DNA of 64,000 nt from Eisenbergiella porci (GTDB lineage: Bacteria; Bacillota; Clostridia; Lachnospirales; Lachnospiraceae): assembly GCF_009696275.1 (NCBI RefSeq), contig NZ_VUMI01000023.1, positions 1 through 64,000 on the forward strand, read 5' to 3'. The notes under the pieces are model-generated. The model was not told where the DNA came from and made no database searches. It saw only the letters and a program-made list of their open reading frames with translations. The translations under genes were made by a program, and so were the position numbers. Below, in pieces: positions 24,650 through 32,939 of the stretch. The stretch's first letter is position 1; every line of letters begins with the position of its first letter.

Positions 24650-26329
24650 TTATTGCTGATCATTTTCCTCCTGCTGTTTCATCAAAGTGGCATAACGAAG
24701 GAGTTGTTTCCGGGACGAAACTCCCAGTTTGTTGTAGATATTCTTGTTGTGAAACTTTAATGTATTTTCTGTAACTCCTAAGATCGCAATGATCTCTTTT
24801 GCGTTTTTTCCCTCAAGATACAGATCAAAGACCTTTCTTTCTGTTGGAGTAAGTTGACTAATCCCTTCCAAAAAATATTGAAAATCGTCGGGATCGATCT
24901 CTTGTTTTCTGGAATAGGCAAGTCGGGCAATTTCTGCCTGCGCGGACCCAAGATCACTGCTGGTCTGTTCCAGTTTGCTTTGTAGCCGTTCTTGTCTGCT
25001 CTCAGCTTCCAGTCGCTCCTGGTTCAAAGCGGATAAAGCTGCCTCGTGTTCTCGGTCCTGTTCTGCGAGGAAAGCAAAGAGGTCCTCAATCTCCAAAACA
25101 TGAGACTCGCTCTGCGTCCGGTCTGTGTTAGTTTTAATCTGTTCCAAGTCTTTTATTATGGGTGCAACATATTTTTTGCTGCCCCAAAGAATGGAGGCCA
25201 AAATGGCAAAAGAAGCGATAAACAAGAATGCGGCAATTTTGAGCCGCACCGTCTGCACAAGCGCCTGATATTCTGTGGCAGGGAGCATGGCAGCAACCAT
25301 ATGGGCAGTAGTCCCTATTGTTAGTTCCTGGGTCTTACCAACAAATTCAGTGTCTCCGCTATGGAAGGTAGTCAGGCTTGATCCGTTCTCAACAGAAAAA
25401 GAATTTTCAATTGGTGGGAAATAACCAGATTGATTCCCGGCGATCTGCCCTACATAACAATCCGAATCTTCCGTCAGCAAAGCGCAAAAGATATGTGCTT
25501 GGCTGCTTCCCATCGTCTTATGGGAAAGCGAAAAATACAGACTGCTGATCTCAAAGCCGCACACACCAATCGTGTTGCCACCAGAATCTAAAACAGGTAT
25601 ACAGAGAAAGCGCACACTTTCCCATGTGTCAGGCAGTTTATAAACGGATGTAAGAAAGAAGGCGCCGGAGATGTTCTCGCTTTTGCCGGACATCTCTCCG
25701 TCGATTTCCGGGAATAACCCCTCTTGTGTTTCCAACTGCCATGTACTATGGAGATTGATGTTTTTTTCTCGTGCGACAGTAGAAAATCCACGAAAAAGAC
25801 AAACATCATTATGGATTGTGTTTTCCGCATAAAGATTTGCAAACTTTAGATACAGCCCATTATAGCTTTTATCAGGCAGTGCATCGTTGACCGTTGTTTT
25901 CAAAAAGCAAAATGCTCCGCTGCAAGGTGCAAGTTTCATATTGCTGCTGACGATATCAAAGAGCCTGTTTTGCATGGACTCCAGTGCGTCAGGAGTATTG
26001 CGAAGTTCGTTGAAGGTAATCCCAGCATCTGAAAGTTCGTCTTTGACTGCCGCTGTTATCTGTTGGGAAAAGGCAAGCACATAGGCTGCCTGATCATTGC
26101 TTTGATGCTCTATGGAGTTTACAGAGTTCTCAAGTTGATTGCTTAAAGCCCGCTCAATTTCATATCCAATAGGATCGATTGCACCGAAAAGGAACAATAG
26201 CATAGCAATCAAGAACGCAAAAAAGAGCATTATGGTAAAAAGATAGAACATCAGGCGGCGGCGCATGGAAACGCTCTGCGTCTGAGCCGCCTCCAGTACG
26301 GATCTGATTTCTTTTAGGCGTAGTATCAT
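24650..26329 (-). CDS. Membrane-spanning LuxR-type regulator with extracytoplasmic sensor
   Basis: 559 residues. TM1 at about 27-51 (LMFYLFTIMLFFAFLIAMLL), then about 310 residues that should lie outside the cell (Cache-like appearance, not proven), TM2 at about 364-386 (LKIAAFLFIASFAILASILW), a coiled coil at about 410-480, and a C-terminal LuxR/FixJ helix-turn-helix at about 495-548 (LTPTERKVFDLYLEGKNAKE, then LGVTENTLKFHNKNIYNKLG). Sensor and DNA-binding domain are thus in one chain, with no kinase step. It is the last gene of a minus-strand unit, 18 bp after the solute-binding lipoprotein gene, so the two probably work together, for example with the lipoprotein delivering a ligand. Target genes are unknown. 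Confidence 0.85.
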   Translation of the reverse strand: MILRLKEIRSVLEAAQTQSVSMRRRLMFYLFTIMLFFAFLIAMLLFLFGAIDPIGYEIERALSNQLENSVNSIEHQSNDQAAYVLAFSQQITAAVKDELSDAGITFNELRNTPDALESMQNRLFDIVSSNMKLAPCSGAFCFLKTTVNDALPDKSYNGLYLKFANLYAENTIHNDVCLFRGFSTVAREKNINLHSTWQLETQEGLFPEIDGEMSGKSENISGAFFLTSVYKLPDTWESVRFLCIPVLDSGGNTIGVCGFEISSLYFSLSHKTMGSSQAHIFCALLTEDSDCYVGQIAGNQSGYFPPIENSFSVENGSSLTTFHSGDTEFVGKTQELTIGTTAHMVAAMLPATEYQALVQTVRLKIAAFLFIASFAILASILWGSKKYVAPIIKDLEQIKTNTDRTQSESHVLEIEDLFAFLAEQDREHEAALSALNQERLEAESRQERLQSKLEQTSSDLGSAQAEIARLAYSRKQEIDPDDFQYFLEGISQLTPTERKVFDLYLEGKNAKEIIAILGVTENTLKFHNKNIYNKLGVSSRKQLLRYATLMKQQEENDQQ

Positions 26330-26347
26330 GGTTTTCCCCCTTTTGTG

Positions 26348-27697
26348 TCACCGCTCTACGGCCTCCTGAATTTCCGAAAGCGAAGAGTCAAGGAGTTCTG
26401 ACATCACTGTCTCCGGGTCATCCCCGCGCTCTATGCGGCTGATATAGTCCCGGTGGGCAGCAGACAATATGCTCTTTGCGGTCTCCTCAAACCTGGATTG
26501 CGCTTCGCCGGAAGCGTCATACAGCGGCAAAGGGCAAAAGGAGTAGGAGCCATACATTTGGTCCACCGCACCATAGAGCATATGGGATTTCTCATTCTCA
26601 ATCATATCTATATTTGAAAACAGAGCAGAAAAGGCATTTTCCGTAACCGGCAAATAGCCGGAAGCAATCACAAAGTCCAGATTGTGTTCTTTCTGTGTGA
26701 TCCATTTTCCAAAAATGGCGGCGGCTCTATTTTTTCGCTCGTCCTCACTTTTCATGGAAAACAAACCAGTTCCCCTTTGTATAACCACTGGCGAGGCATC
26801 AGAAAAGGTGGGGTAGGGATATACCGCTGTTTCAATTTCTTCGGTGGTATTGTCCTGGTAGGTTACATAGTCCCTCAGATACAACATCCCTGCTGTGGAA
26901 CCGATATTGCTGATAACCTCGGCTGTTTTCCAGCGGTCGGAAGCATAACCGTCACCAGTACAAAGTCCTCCATGGATCGCCGCACGGGCCATTGGCAGAT
27001 AGGCTTGTTCAAATTCTGCACTGCACAGGTCCGGCTTTCCATTCCGAATGAACTGTCCGCCCAGCCCGGAGACATTGACCAGGAAGTAGTGATAGAAGTC
27101 GTTAATTTGGAACATCTCTGCGCCGCCTGACCAATCGTAGTATTGGCAGCACAGAGCAAAGAGAGATTCAAAATGGAGAAGCTCTTCTTCCGATACTCCT
27201 GTGTCAGCGGCAAAGCGGTCAAATATCGTCTTGTTTAAGAATAACAGTTCTGTTGATTTGGCGATGGGCAGCATAACCAGCCGTCCATCTATAACGCCTT
27301 CTGCCAGAAACTCATCCACATAAGCAGAGCGTTCTTCCTCTGAAAGATAACCACTCCAATCCAAGAGCCGGTCAAGCCCAATCTCTTCCGCCACCCTCGG
27401 ATAGGCCGTGAACAGATCCGGCATGGGAACCGCCCCCGGTTCGTTATTGGCAGAGGCAATCAGCGCATCGTCAATAGCGGTAGAATTTGTGACGGAGACA
27501 ACAGAAATAACAATACCGCTTTCTTTCCCCTTCGTTTGGTTAAACTCATCGATCATTACATTGAGCGGCGATTCTGTCTGACTTCCATAGACGTGCCACA
27601 TCGTCAATGTGATGGGATCGTTTGTAACCTTATTTCCACAGCCGGTCATGCCCACCAGCAGTATGATGGTGAGAAAGAAAATACATAATTTTTTCAT
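26348..27697 (-). CDS. Extracellular solute-binding lipoprotein (family 1-like), no transporter nearby
   Basis: 449 residues, with TAGGAGGAC upstream of the start at 27697. A lipoprotein signal peptide ends MTGC with lipidated C20. The mature part starts as a family 1 substrate-binding protein (ITLTMWHVYGSQTESPLNVM; IDEFNQTKGKESGIVI), with the usual conserved LMLPIAKSTELLFLNK-like region. These proteins normally feed sugar or oligosaccharide ABC importers, but no permease or ATPase gene is in the window. Placed between a receiver-like gene and the membrane LuxR regulator, it more likely serves as a ligand sensor. The ligand cannot be told from sequence by eye. Confidence 0.88.
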   Translation of the reverse strand: MKKLCIFFLTIILLVGMTGCGNKVTNDPITLTMWHVYGSQTESPLNVMIDEFNQTKGKESGIVISVVSVTNSTAIDDALIASANNEPGAVPMPDLFTAYPRVAEEIGLDRLLDWSGYLSEEERSAYVDEFLAEGVIDGRLVMLPIAKSTELLFLNKTIFDRFAADTGVSEEELLHFESLFALCCQYYDWSGGAEMFQINDFYHYFLVNVSGLGGQFIRNGKPDLCSAEFEQAYLPMARAAIHGGLCTGDGYASDRWKTAEVISNIGSTAGMLYLRDYVTYQDNTTEEIETAVYPYPTFSDASPVVIQRGTGLFSMKSEDERKNRAAAIFGKWITQKEHNLDFVIASGYLPVTENAFSALFSNIDMIENEKSHMLYGAVDQMYGSYSFCPLPLYDASGEAQSRFEETAKSILSAAHRDYISRIERGDDPETVMSELLDSSLSEIQEAVER

Positions 27698-27742
27698 TTT
27701 GGTGTCCTCCTATACCCTGCATGGTCCTCACCAGCCTCTGTC

Positions 27743-28126
27743 CTAAAGTGCGTCAATGACAGCGGAGAGATAGCTGGAAGAAACGGAACCGTAAATAAAA
27801 TTGTCTACCAGACCATCCTTCTTGGCCTGCCGCACCCTGTCCGCCAGCTTTTTCTCTGTGTTTTCATCCACCACCAGCACGATCTTGCAATCTGGCTGAG
27901 CCTTTTTCAGAGCGTTTCGGATTTTTAGCCGCTCCTCCAGTGTCCAGGATGTGTATACGGTAACTTCCATAATCAGAACATTTGCAAGCACAGCATCACA
28001 TAGCGACAGAGTTTTGTCCGGGCTCTCGCTCATGACTGGTTCCAGATTGGAATCAAAGTTGCGTAAGGCTTCGGCTACTGCGTCCGCAAACAGGACATTC
28101 TGCATATCAATCACGATTCTTCGCAT
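27743..28126 (-). CDS. Receiver-like protein with Glu at the phospho-acceptor site
   Basis: 127 residues; start at 28126 chosen because TAGGAGGCC lies about 7 bases upstream (the in-frame ATG at 28144 has none). It has the size and strand pattern of a stand-alone receiver: MRRIVIDMQNVLFADAVAEA, then VLIMEV where strand 3 of true receivers ends in Asp; here it is E54. The conserved Lys of strand 5 is not visible (VDNFIYGS). It is therefore a pseudo-receiver, perhaps fixed in an active-like state. It is the first gene of a unit with the solute-binding lipoprotein and the membrane LuxR gene; a terminator at 28231-28265 separates it from the regulator gene upstream. Confidence 0.72.
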   Translation of the reverse strand: MRRIVIDMQNVLFADAVAEALRNFDSNLEPVMSESPDKTLSLCDAVLANVLIMEVTVYTSWTLEERLKIRNALKKAQPDCKIVLVVDENTEKKLADRVRQAKKDGLVDNFIYGSVSSSYLSAVIDAL

Positions 28127-28230
28127 AAGGCGGCCTCCTATCAATCATTTTGAATCCTTTGATGATACCAGTATAGCGAAGAAGCCATTTTCTCGCACTG
28201 TCCCTGAGTACAGTTTTTTGAAGTTTTCTC

Positions 28231-28265
28231 AAAAAAATTTCCCGGCTTCATTGAAACCGGGAAAT
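28231..28265 (-). terminator. Terminator of the kinase-regulator operon
   Basis: On the minus strand arms TTTCCCGG and CCGGGAAA (plus positions about 28257-28264 and 28238-28245) are followed by seven T (28231-28237 read as A on the plus strand). It lies 17 bp beyond the end of the response-regulator gene. Confidence 0.85.
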
Positions 28266-28281
28266 AAAGCTGTGTGCTCTG

Positions 28282-28935
28282 TTATTTGGTTATGTCAAAG
28301 TCCAGATCCTCCGGGAGGCTCGGAATAATAAATTTTTTGCCTGTAACTGCTATGGCAAGGCGGGTCTTGTTGGCATAGCCTGTTTTTTGCAGGATGTTGG
28401 AAACATGATATTTCACGGTCCTCTCTGTGATAGAAAGAGTCTGGGCGATCTCGCTGTATTCCAGACCATCACATACAAGGCGCAGTACCTGGATTTCTTT
28501 TGCAGTCAGATCGGTGCTGCTTACAAGACCTAATTTCACTTGTGGCGTTTCATGGGGAAAGAGATGTTCTCCTGCCATTGTGCGATCAATGACATCGATC
28601 AGGTCTTCGGGACTTAAATCTTTGTACCAAAAGCTGTCTACCTTTGCGGCTTTGGCTCTTTCTAAAAAACCGACCTCGACCATTGATGTGACAACGATGA
28701 TCTTTATGTTTGGGAACGCCACTTTGATCTCGGCGGCAGCTTCGATGCCATCCTTGTTTCCAGCAGTACAGACATCCATCAAGATCAGGTCGATCATCTG
28801 ACGCTTGCAATAGGCAAGTGCAACATCCGCGCCGCTTATACTGGCTGCCAGGGCATATTTTTCACTGTCGGAGATCATTCTCTCCATATATTTGCGGGGC
28901 ATCCGCTGATCCTCTACAATTAACACCTGTTTCAC
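28282..28935 (-). CDS. NarL/FixJ-type response regulator
   Basis: 217 residues from GTG 28935 (AAAGGAGG just upstream; overlaps the kinase stop as GTGA). Receiver domain: VKQVLIVEDQRMPRKYMERM, phospho-acceptor Asp in LILMDVCTAG, and Lys in SFWYKDLSPEDL. C-terminal LuxR helix-turn-helix: LTAKEIQVLRLVCDGLEYSE and LSITERTVKYHVSNILQKTG. The coupled kinase upstream is the obvious partner. Targets could be the divergent cargo promoter region at 31856-32229 (inference). Confidence 0.93.
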   Translation of the reverse strand: MKQVLIVEDQRMPRKYMERMISDSEKYALAASISGADVALAYCKRQMIDLILMDVCTAGNKDGIEAAAEIKVAFPNIKIIVVTSMVEVGFLERAKAAKVDSFWYKDLSPEDLIDVIDRTMAGEHLFPHETPQVKLGLVSSTDLTAKEIQVLRLVCDGLEYSEIAQTLSITERTVKYHVSNILQKTGYANKTRLAIAVTGKKFIIPSLPEDLDFDITK

Positions 28936-30224
28936 TCTGCCGCCTCCTTTTCTACGGGCATGACGATTATCAGCGTAGAGGCTGGTGACCACTGTATTTC
29001 CATCGTACCTCCTAAGTTCGTAACATGGCGGTGAAGGTTGAGTAACCCGCCTCTCGGCACAATGACGCTTTCAGGGGGCTTTCCGTTATTTGTGATACGC
29101 AGGGAAATGTTGTTTCCGTCCTGCCGGGCGGTGACATAAAGGGCCGTTGCATCCGCATGGCGGACGCCGTTGGTGAGACATTCCCGCATGGCGATCACAA
29201 ATATGCGATATATTTCCTCCTGCTTTGGTAATTCGCCAGCCATTTCTACCTTTACGCCGATGGTACTGGCATCCCGCAAAAATTCCGCAAGCTCCCCGCG
29301 CTCCTGGGGGTATTCATTGTCATTTTTAATGGTCCTGATTGCTTTTTGAAACAATAGAAGGCTGTCTGCGGCCTCCTGGGATACCTGCTCTTGCTGCAAA
29401 ATCTGCCGCATAGCAATGATCCCCGCCCCCATCTGGTCATGCAGTTTGGTTTTTGCCGACAGGACTTCCGTTTCCTTTGTCAATGTCAGTACATTATCCG
29501 AAAGAATCTTTAAGTCACGGGAGAATTTTTTGAGCTGCTCAGTCTGTTCCTTGAGTCTCAGTCCCTTTTCGTAAAGTTCAGTCACATCTGAGAAGATCGC
29601 CTCTGTGTAAACTGTGCCGTCTGGTACCGTTATCTCCGTCTGGGAGTAGCGCCAAGCCTTACCATCGGGGAACAGATAGGTTTGCTCTTCATCCGGTAGC
29701 CTTACAACACCGCTTTTCTTATCACACTCTGTAAGTGCCTGCCGCAATTCATCGAAGTGCTGGAGATCGCTTTGCGCCAGTATGTGGAACAAGCGGTGCA
29801 TTTGTAGATTGCACAGTTTGAACTCACCCGATGGGGTGAAATAGCAGATCGCGTTGGGCAACATATCGATTGTCTGCTTCACGGAATTGTGGCTAAGTGT
29901 CCGGCCTTTCCGATGGATCAACACAGCGGTTTGACCAAGGAGCAAAGTACCCACCATGTCAGCGATGCACCACAGCGACCACATTGGAAATGGCAGCAAA
30001 GGATTGATAGGAAGTCCATCGGCCTTTTTGTCAAAGGCATCCCCGGCAATGCACAGCAGGATCAGCAAAGCGATAAATACCCCGGCGTTCAGAAGCCTGC
30101 ACCGTCTGCTCCCACCTCGGTCAGGGGATGCAAGAAAAAGAAACACATCCAATATCAAAGAAAAGAACAGGCAAATCATCCATACGGACTGTTCCATTTC
30201 GGAGGATAAATAGAATGTTGTCAC
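28932..30224 (-). CDS. Sensor histidine kinase, two TM segments, HisKA_3-like
   Basis: 430 residues from GTG 30224 (AGGTGG upstream, GTGA overlap with the previous stop); ATG 30197 is an alternative. Hydrophobic segments at about 15-32 (VWMICLFFSLILDVFLFLAS) and at about 46-63 and 85-105 form the N-terminal membrane part. A PAS-like region follows (AICYFTPSGEFKLCNLQMHR), then a coiled coil. The H box is KTKLHDQMGAGIIAMRQIL, the N box is MRECLTNGVRHADA, and the glycine box is VPRGGLLNLHRHVTNLGG. It should phosphorylate the regulator encoded next to it. It shares an operon with the 7TM pseudo-kinase, so a kinase/pseudo-kinase pair is likely. Confidence 0.9.
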   Translation of the reverse strand: MTTFYLSSEMEQSVWMICLFFSLILDVFLFLASPDRGGSRRCRLLNAGVFIALLILLCIAGDAFDKKADGLPINPLLPFPMWSLWCIADMVGTLLLGQTAVLIHRKGRTLSHNSVKQTIDMLPNAICYFTPSGEFKLCNLQMHRLFHILAQSDLQHFDELRQALTECDKKSGVVRLPDEEQTYLFPDGKAWRYSQTEITVPDGTVYTEAIFSDVTELYEKGLRLKEQTEQLKKFSRDLKILSDNVLTLTKETEVLSAKTKLHDQMGAGIIAMRQILQQEQVSQEAADSLLLFQKAIRTIKNDNEYPQERGELAEFLRDASTIGVKVEMAGELPKQEEIYRIFVIAMRECLTNGVRHADATALYVTARQDGNNISLRITNNGKPPESVIVPRGGLLNLHRHVTNLGGTMEIQWSPASTLIIVMPVEKEAAE

Positions 30225-31855
30225 GTTTGTCCACCTGCCTTTCCGATGCGGAGGATAAAGCGCCATACGCCATCCTCAAAGGAGCAGCTTTCACAGGTAT
30301 CCCGAAAATCTGCAAGGGAGCTTTCGCATTCCACCTCCAGACGGAGGATGATCGAATCTGCAAGAATACGCGCTTTCAACCAAACAAAGCTCATATCATC
30401 TATAGCGGTCTCCATCACCTTCTCAAAAAAGTCGTAGACCAGGATTGTGTCCTGGGTAAAGATTTTGCTGCCCTTCGGAATGTCTGCTTCACATTCGACC
30501 CCCATCAGTTTCAAATTTGAAAAGGATTCCTCCATGCAAAGGGCCAGTTCTGTGGTATCGATGGTTTCCGTTTTTTCACGGATAAAGATCAGGTTGCCTC
30601 TGCGTTTTATGTAAGCGCCGATTACAGTGATCTTCGCAAGCAGACTGCGGCGCTTTTCCGGATTTTCTTCTTCGTCATATAGATAAAACAGGTCATTCAA
30701 TAAATCGATCTGATGAGCGGTTTCTTCCTGTAAAAGGTCATAGAGCCGATTCTTTTCCCGCAAGGTGTGGATCTCCAGCTTGATACGATAATTTTCCTGT
30801 TCCAGATGGTTGCTTTCTGCAATGGTTTCCTTGTTCTCTTCTAACTTTTTGAGCAGTATGGTAATATCTGTTATATCTTCCTGCCAATACACATGACCGC
30901 CTTCGATAGGGTAACTTTTTAGCAGGGTATGTTTATCAAGGTTAACAGCGCCCGCCTCTGCCGTACACATGATCTGTTCAGAAAGCACAGGCGAATTTGC
31001 GGAGGCGTAGCGGACCTTATGGTCGTGATCAGCAATCTGGGCGCCGAAGGTCCCGGCCTTAAACAGCTCATCATAGCCAGTATTGGTCTGAATCAATCCG
31101 CACTGGATACAGCTTTCCAGTATGGCGGTAAACATCAGGCACTGCACCGCTGTAATATCTCCGCCTATCACTTGCATCCACCTGGCTCCGCTGGCGTAGA
31201 TAAAGGCATATAGAATGGAGCAGGACAGCAGAAGCGCCGGTAAGTATTTTCTCCTTTGCGCCAAACGGCATTTGATGAGCATGATCACAAAGGCGGCCAG
31301 CGCACAGATGATCTCCCACCCGATAACAAAATAATATCCGTACTCGTATCCGTTATCCGTATCGCTCCAAACCGTTCCGGTCGGGAAGGAGAAAACAAGC
31401 TGATGGAGATCGTTTGTCAGTACCAGCAGCAGAAAGAACAGGGTGGGAAGATAGAGCAGTCTTGTCCATTTCGGCAGATGGTAGCTTTCCGGCTTACCCA
31501 GCGACATGGAAACAAACACGGAAAGCAGAGGTATGAACAGCATAGGACAATAGTACCAGTACCATAGATGCCGGATCGCATCAGGAGCGACCACAAAAAA
31601 ATATTTTATTGACCGTATAACAAACCAGAAGACGGTCAGACATGAAACGCCGACCATATAGCGGCGCACCTGTGTTTGTAAAATGCGATGGCTGACAGAG
31701 AGACCCCAGCCAATGTACAGACTGATATAAAGGATCGTGCGGACCAAACCCAGCGGTACGGGAAAAACATCAAACTTTCCCAAAACGCGGGCAGAGATAG
31801 CACAGACGATCAGCACAGCTACCAGGACTCCCGTTCTTTGATTCTGCTTAGTCAT
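30221..31855 (-). CDS. 7TM sensor histidine-kinase-like protein, probable pseudo-kinase
   Basis: 544 residues from ATG 31855 (GGGGAGGTG upstream; the ATG at 31882 lies before that site). The first 240 residues have seven hydrophobic segments like the 7TM N-terminal region of histidine kinases (YWYYCPMLFIPLLSVFVSMS is typical). A PAS-like region and a long coiled coil follow (HLEQENYRIKLEIHTLREKN). AHQIDLLNDLFYLYDEE stands where an H box would be, but the last 120 residues lack an N box and glycine boxes, so ATP binding is doubtful. It is the first gene of the operon with the complete kinase and the regulator, so it may act as ligand sensor or allosteric partner. Confidence 0.82.
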   Translation of the reverse strand: MTKQNQRTGVLVAVLIVCAISARVLGKFDVFPVPLGLVRTILYISLYIGWGLSVSHRILQTQVRRYMVGVSCLTVFWFVIRSIKYFFVVAPDAIRHLWYWYYCPMLFIPLLSVFVSMSLGKPESYHLPKWTRLLYLPTLFFLLLVLTNDLHQLVFSFPTGTVWSDTDNGYEYGYYFVIGWEIICALAAFVIMLIKCRLAQRRKYLPALLLSCSILYAFIYASGARWMQVIGGDITAVQCLMFTAILESCIQCGLIQTNTGYDELFKAGTFGAQIADHDHKVRYASANSPVLSEQIMCTAEAGAVNLDKHTLLKSYPIEGGHVYWQEDITDITILLKKLEENKETIAESNHLEQENYRIKLEIHTLREKNRLYDLLQEETAHQIDLLNDLFYLYDEEENPEKRRSLLAKITVIGAYIKRRGNLIFIREKTETIDTTELALCMEESFSNLKLMGVECEADIPKGSKIFTQDTILVYDFFEKVMETAIDDMSFVWLKARILADSIILRLEVECESSLADFRDTCESCSFEDGVWRFILRIGKAGGQT

Positions 31856-32229
31856 GCGTGGACACCTCCCCGCGAAATACAACTCTCATCACCGTATCTT
31901 CCTTGGTATCTCATTTACAGCATTTCCAGTCTTAGCCTTGAAAGAAACCTGATTTTTTGTTTCCCCTACCCATTTTTCGGTTCGGGGTGGCAAGAAAATC
32001 AGATTTTTTCTTTTCAACCCTACCCTTTCGGGGGTTTGGGGTGGGGACAAAAGTGTGGAAATCGCTTAAATTATGGGTGCAGGCAATGCCGAAGGAGGGT
32101 ATGGGCTTTGTCTCCAATGAAAAGCCTCTGACTACGTTGCCAACAAACAGAGGCCGCTCTCCTTTGATTCCTATTATACCATATAACCATGACTTAATCG
32201 AGGGTCAAAGAAAAGAAAGGAGGGATTTG
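31856..32229. promoter_or_regulatory. Divergent intergenic region with a 51-bp-spaced direct repeat
   Basis: This 370-bp stretch holds the promoters of the minus-strand signalling operon and the plus-strand envelope operon. Two similar units start GATTTTTT at 31951 and 32002, each followed by a pyrimidine-rich part with CCTACCC and then CGGGG...GGGGTGG-type sequence ending at about 31990 and 32044. Each unit is also roughly an inverted repeat (CCCTACCC against GGGGTGG). This looks like a double operator or attenuator for a regulator encoded nearby. I see no convincing -35/-10 pair; CTATTATACC at 32171-32180 is a possible -10 for the plus strand. No protein is supported here. Confidence 0.55.
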
Positions 32230-32595
32230 ATGGCGCTTACCCATAAAACAGCACGCTACAAGGTGATCGCCGACTCGGGAGGAAATCGGTACAGCTTCTT
32301 TTGTGACATCACAGGTGCTTTGTTACATACGACCGATCCTATCCAAGCAGAGACACAGGAGCAGGAATTGGAGACCGCATGGGAAGACGCACGGAAATAT
32401 TTTAACCGATGTCACAAGTGCGGCAAATGGGTATCGAATGCCATGTATAACGCTGATGTGGCGGAATGTGTGGAATGTGCGCCGTGGGAAGATCCGCCTC
32501 GTTACTGCTCCCACTGCGGCAAAGAGATTACCTCCGCAGAAATATTTTGTCCACGCTGCGGCAAACGGCTTCAATATGGAGGAGAAGGGTTATAA
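32230..32595 (+). CDS. Double zinc-ribbon protein
   Basis: 121 residues; ATG 32230 follows AAAGGAGGG. The N-terminal half (THKTARYKVIADSGGNRYSF) has no known domain. Two metal sites follow: CHKCGKWV...CVEC and a classic zinc ribbon CSHCGKEI...CPRCGKRL. It is soluble. It is the first gene of the envelope operon and 1 bp from the next zinc-ribbon gene. Its frame also contains a small spacing pattern like DUF proteins of Lachnospiraceae, but I cannot name one. Protein-protein or nucleic-acid binding is likely; the role is unknown. Confidence 0.75.
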   Translation: MALTHKTARYKVIADSGGNRYSFFCDITGALLHTTDPIQAETQEQELETAWEDARKYFNRCHKCGKWVSNAMYNADVAECVECAPWEDPPRYCSHCGKEITSAEIFCPRCGKRLQYGGEGL

Positions 32596-32596
32596 G

Positions 32597-32896
32597 ATGA
32601 CACGGCAGCAAATTGAGCAGATCCGTCTGGAAAGCATGAAGCAATATGGATTTGGGCCAGAAGCTATGAAGCTGCTTAAAGTCTGCGCTAATTGCGGTGC
32701 AACCGTCTCTGCGGAGCAGCAAACTTGTGGAGAATGCGGCAGTGGACTTCCCCAGGAAACTCTTTATCAGTTCTACCTTAATTTACACCATCGCTGTCCA
32801 GTATGTGAAACAGCGCTTTCGGACAACGCAATCTTTTGTCCTAATTGTGGGGCAATGCTCACAGCAAAGCGCAAAGAAAGAAATGAAGGATTTTAA
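32597..32896 (+). CDS. Double zinc-ribbon small protein
   Basis: 99 residues from ATG 32597, one base after the previous stop. The N-terminal helix (TRQQIEQIRLESMKQYGFGP) is followed by CANCGATV...CGECGSGL and CPVCETAL...CPNCGAML, two four-cysteine ribbons. No membrane segment. It is very probably co-translated with the previous gene. The function is unknown; several other proteins of the operon carry like ribbons, which may mediate assembly. Confidence 0.75.
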   Translation: MTRQQIEQIRLESMKQYGFGPEAMKLLKVCANCGATVSAEQQTCGECGSGLPQETLYQFYLNLHHRCPVCETALSDNAIFCPNCGAMLTAKRKERNEGF

Positions 32897-32939
32897 TCGT
32901 CAGTAAAGAGAAATAAATCACGAAAGGAAGGATGTAACT

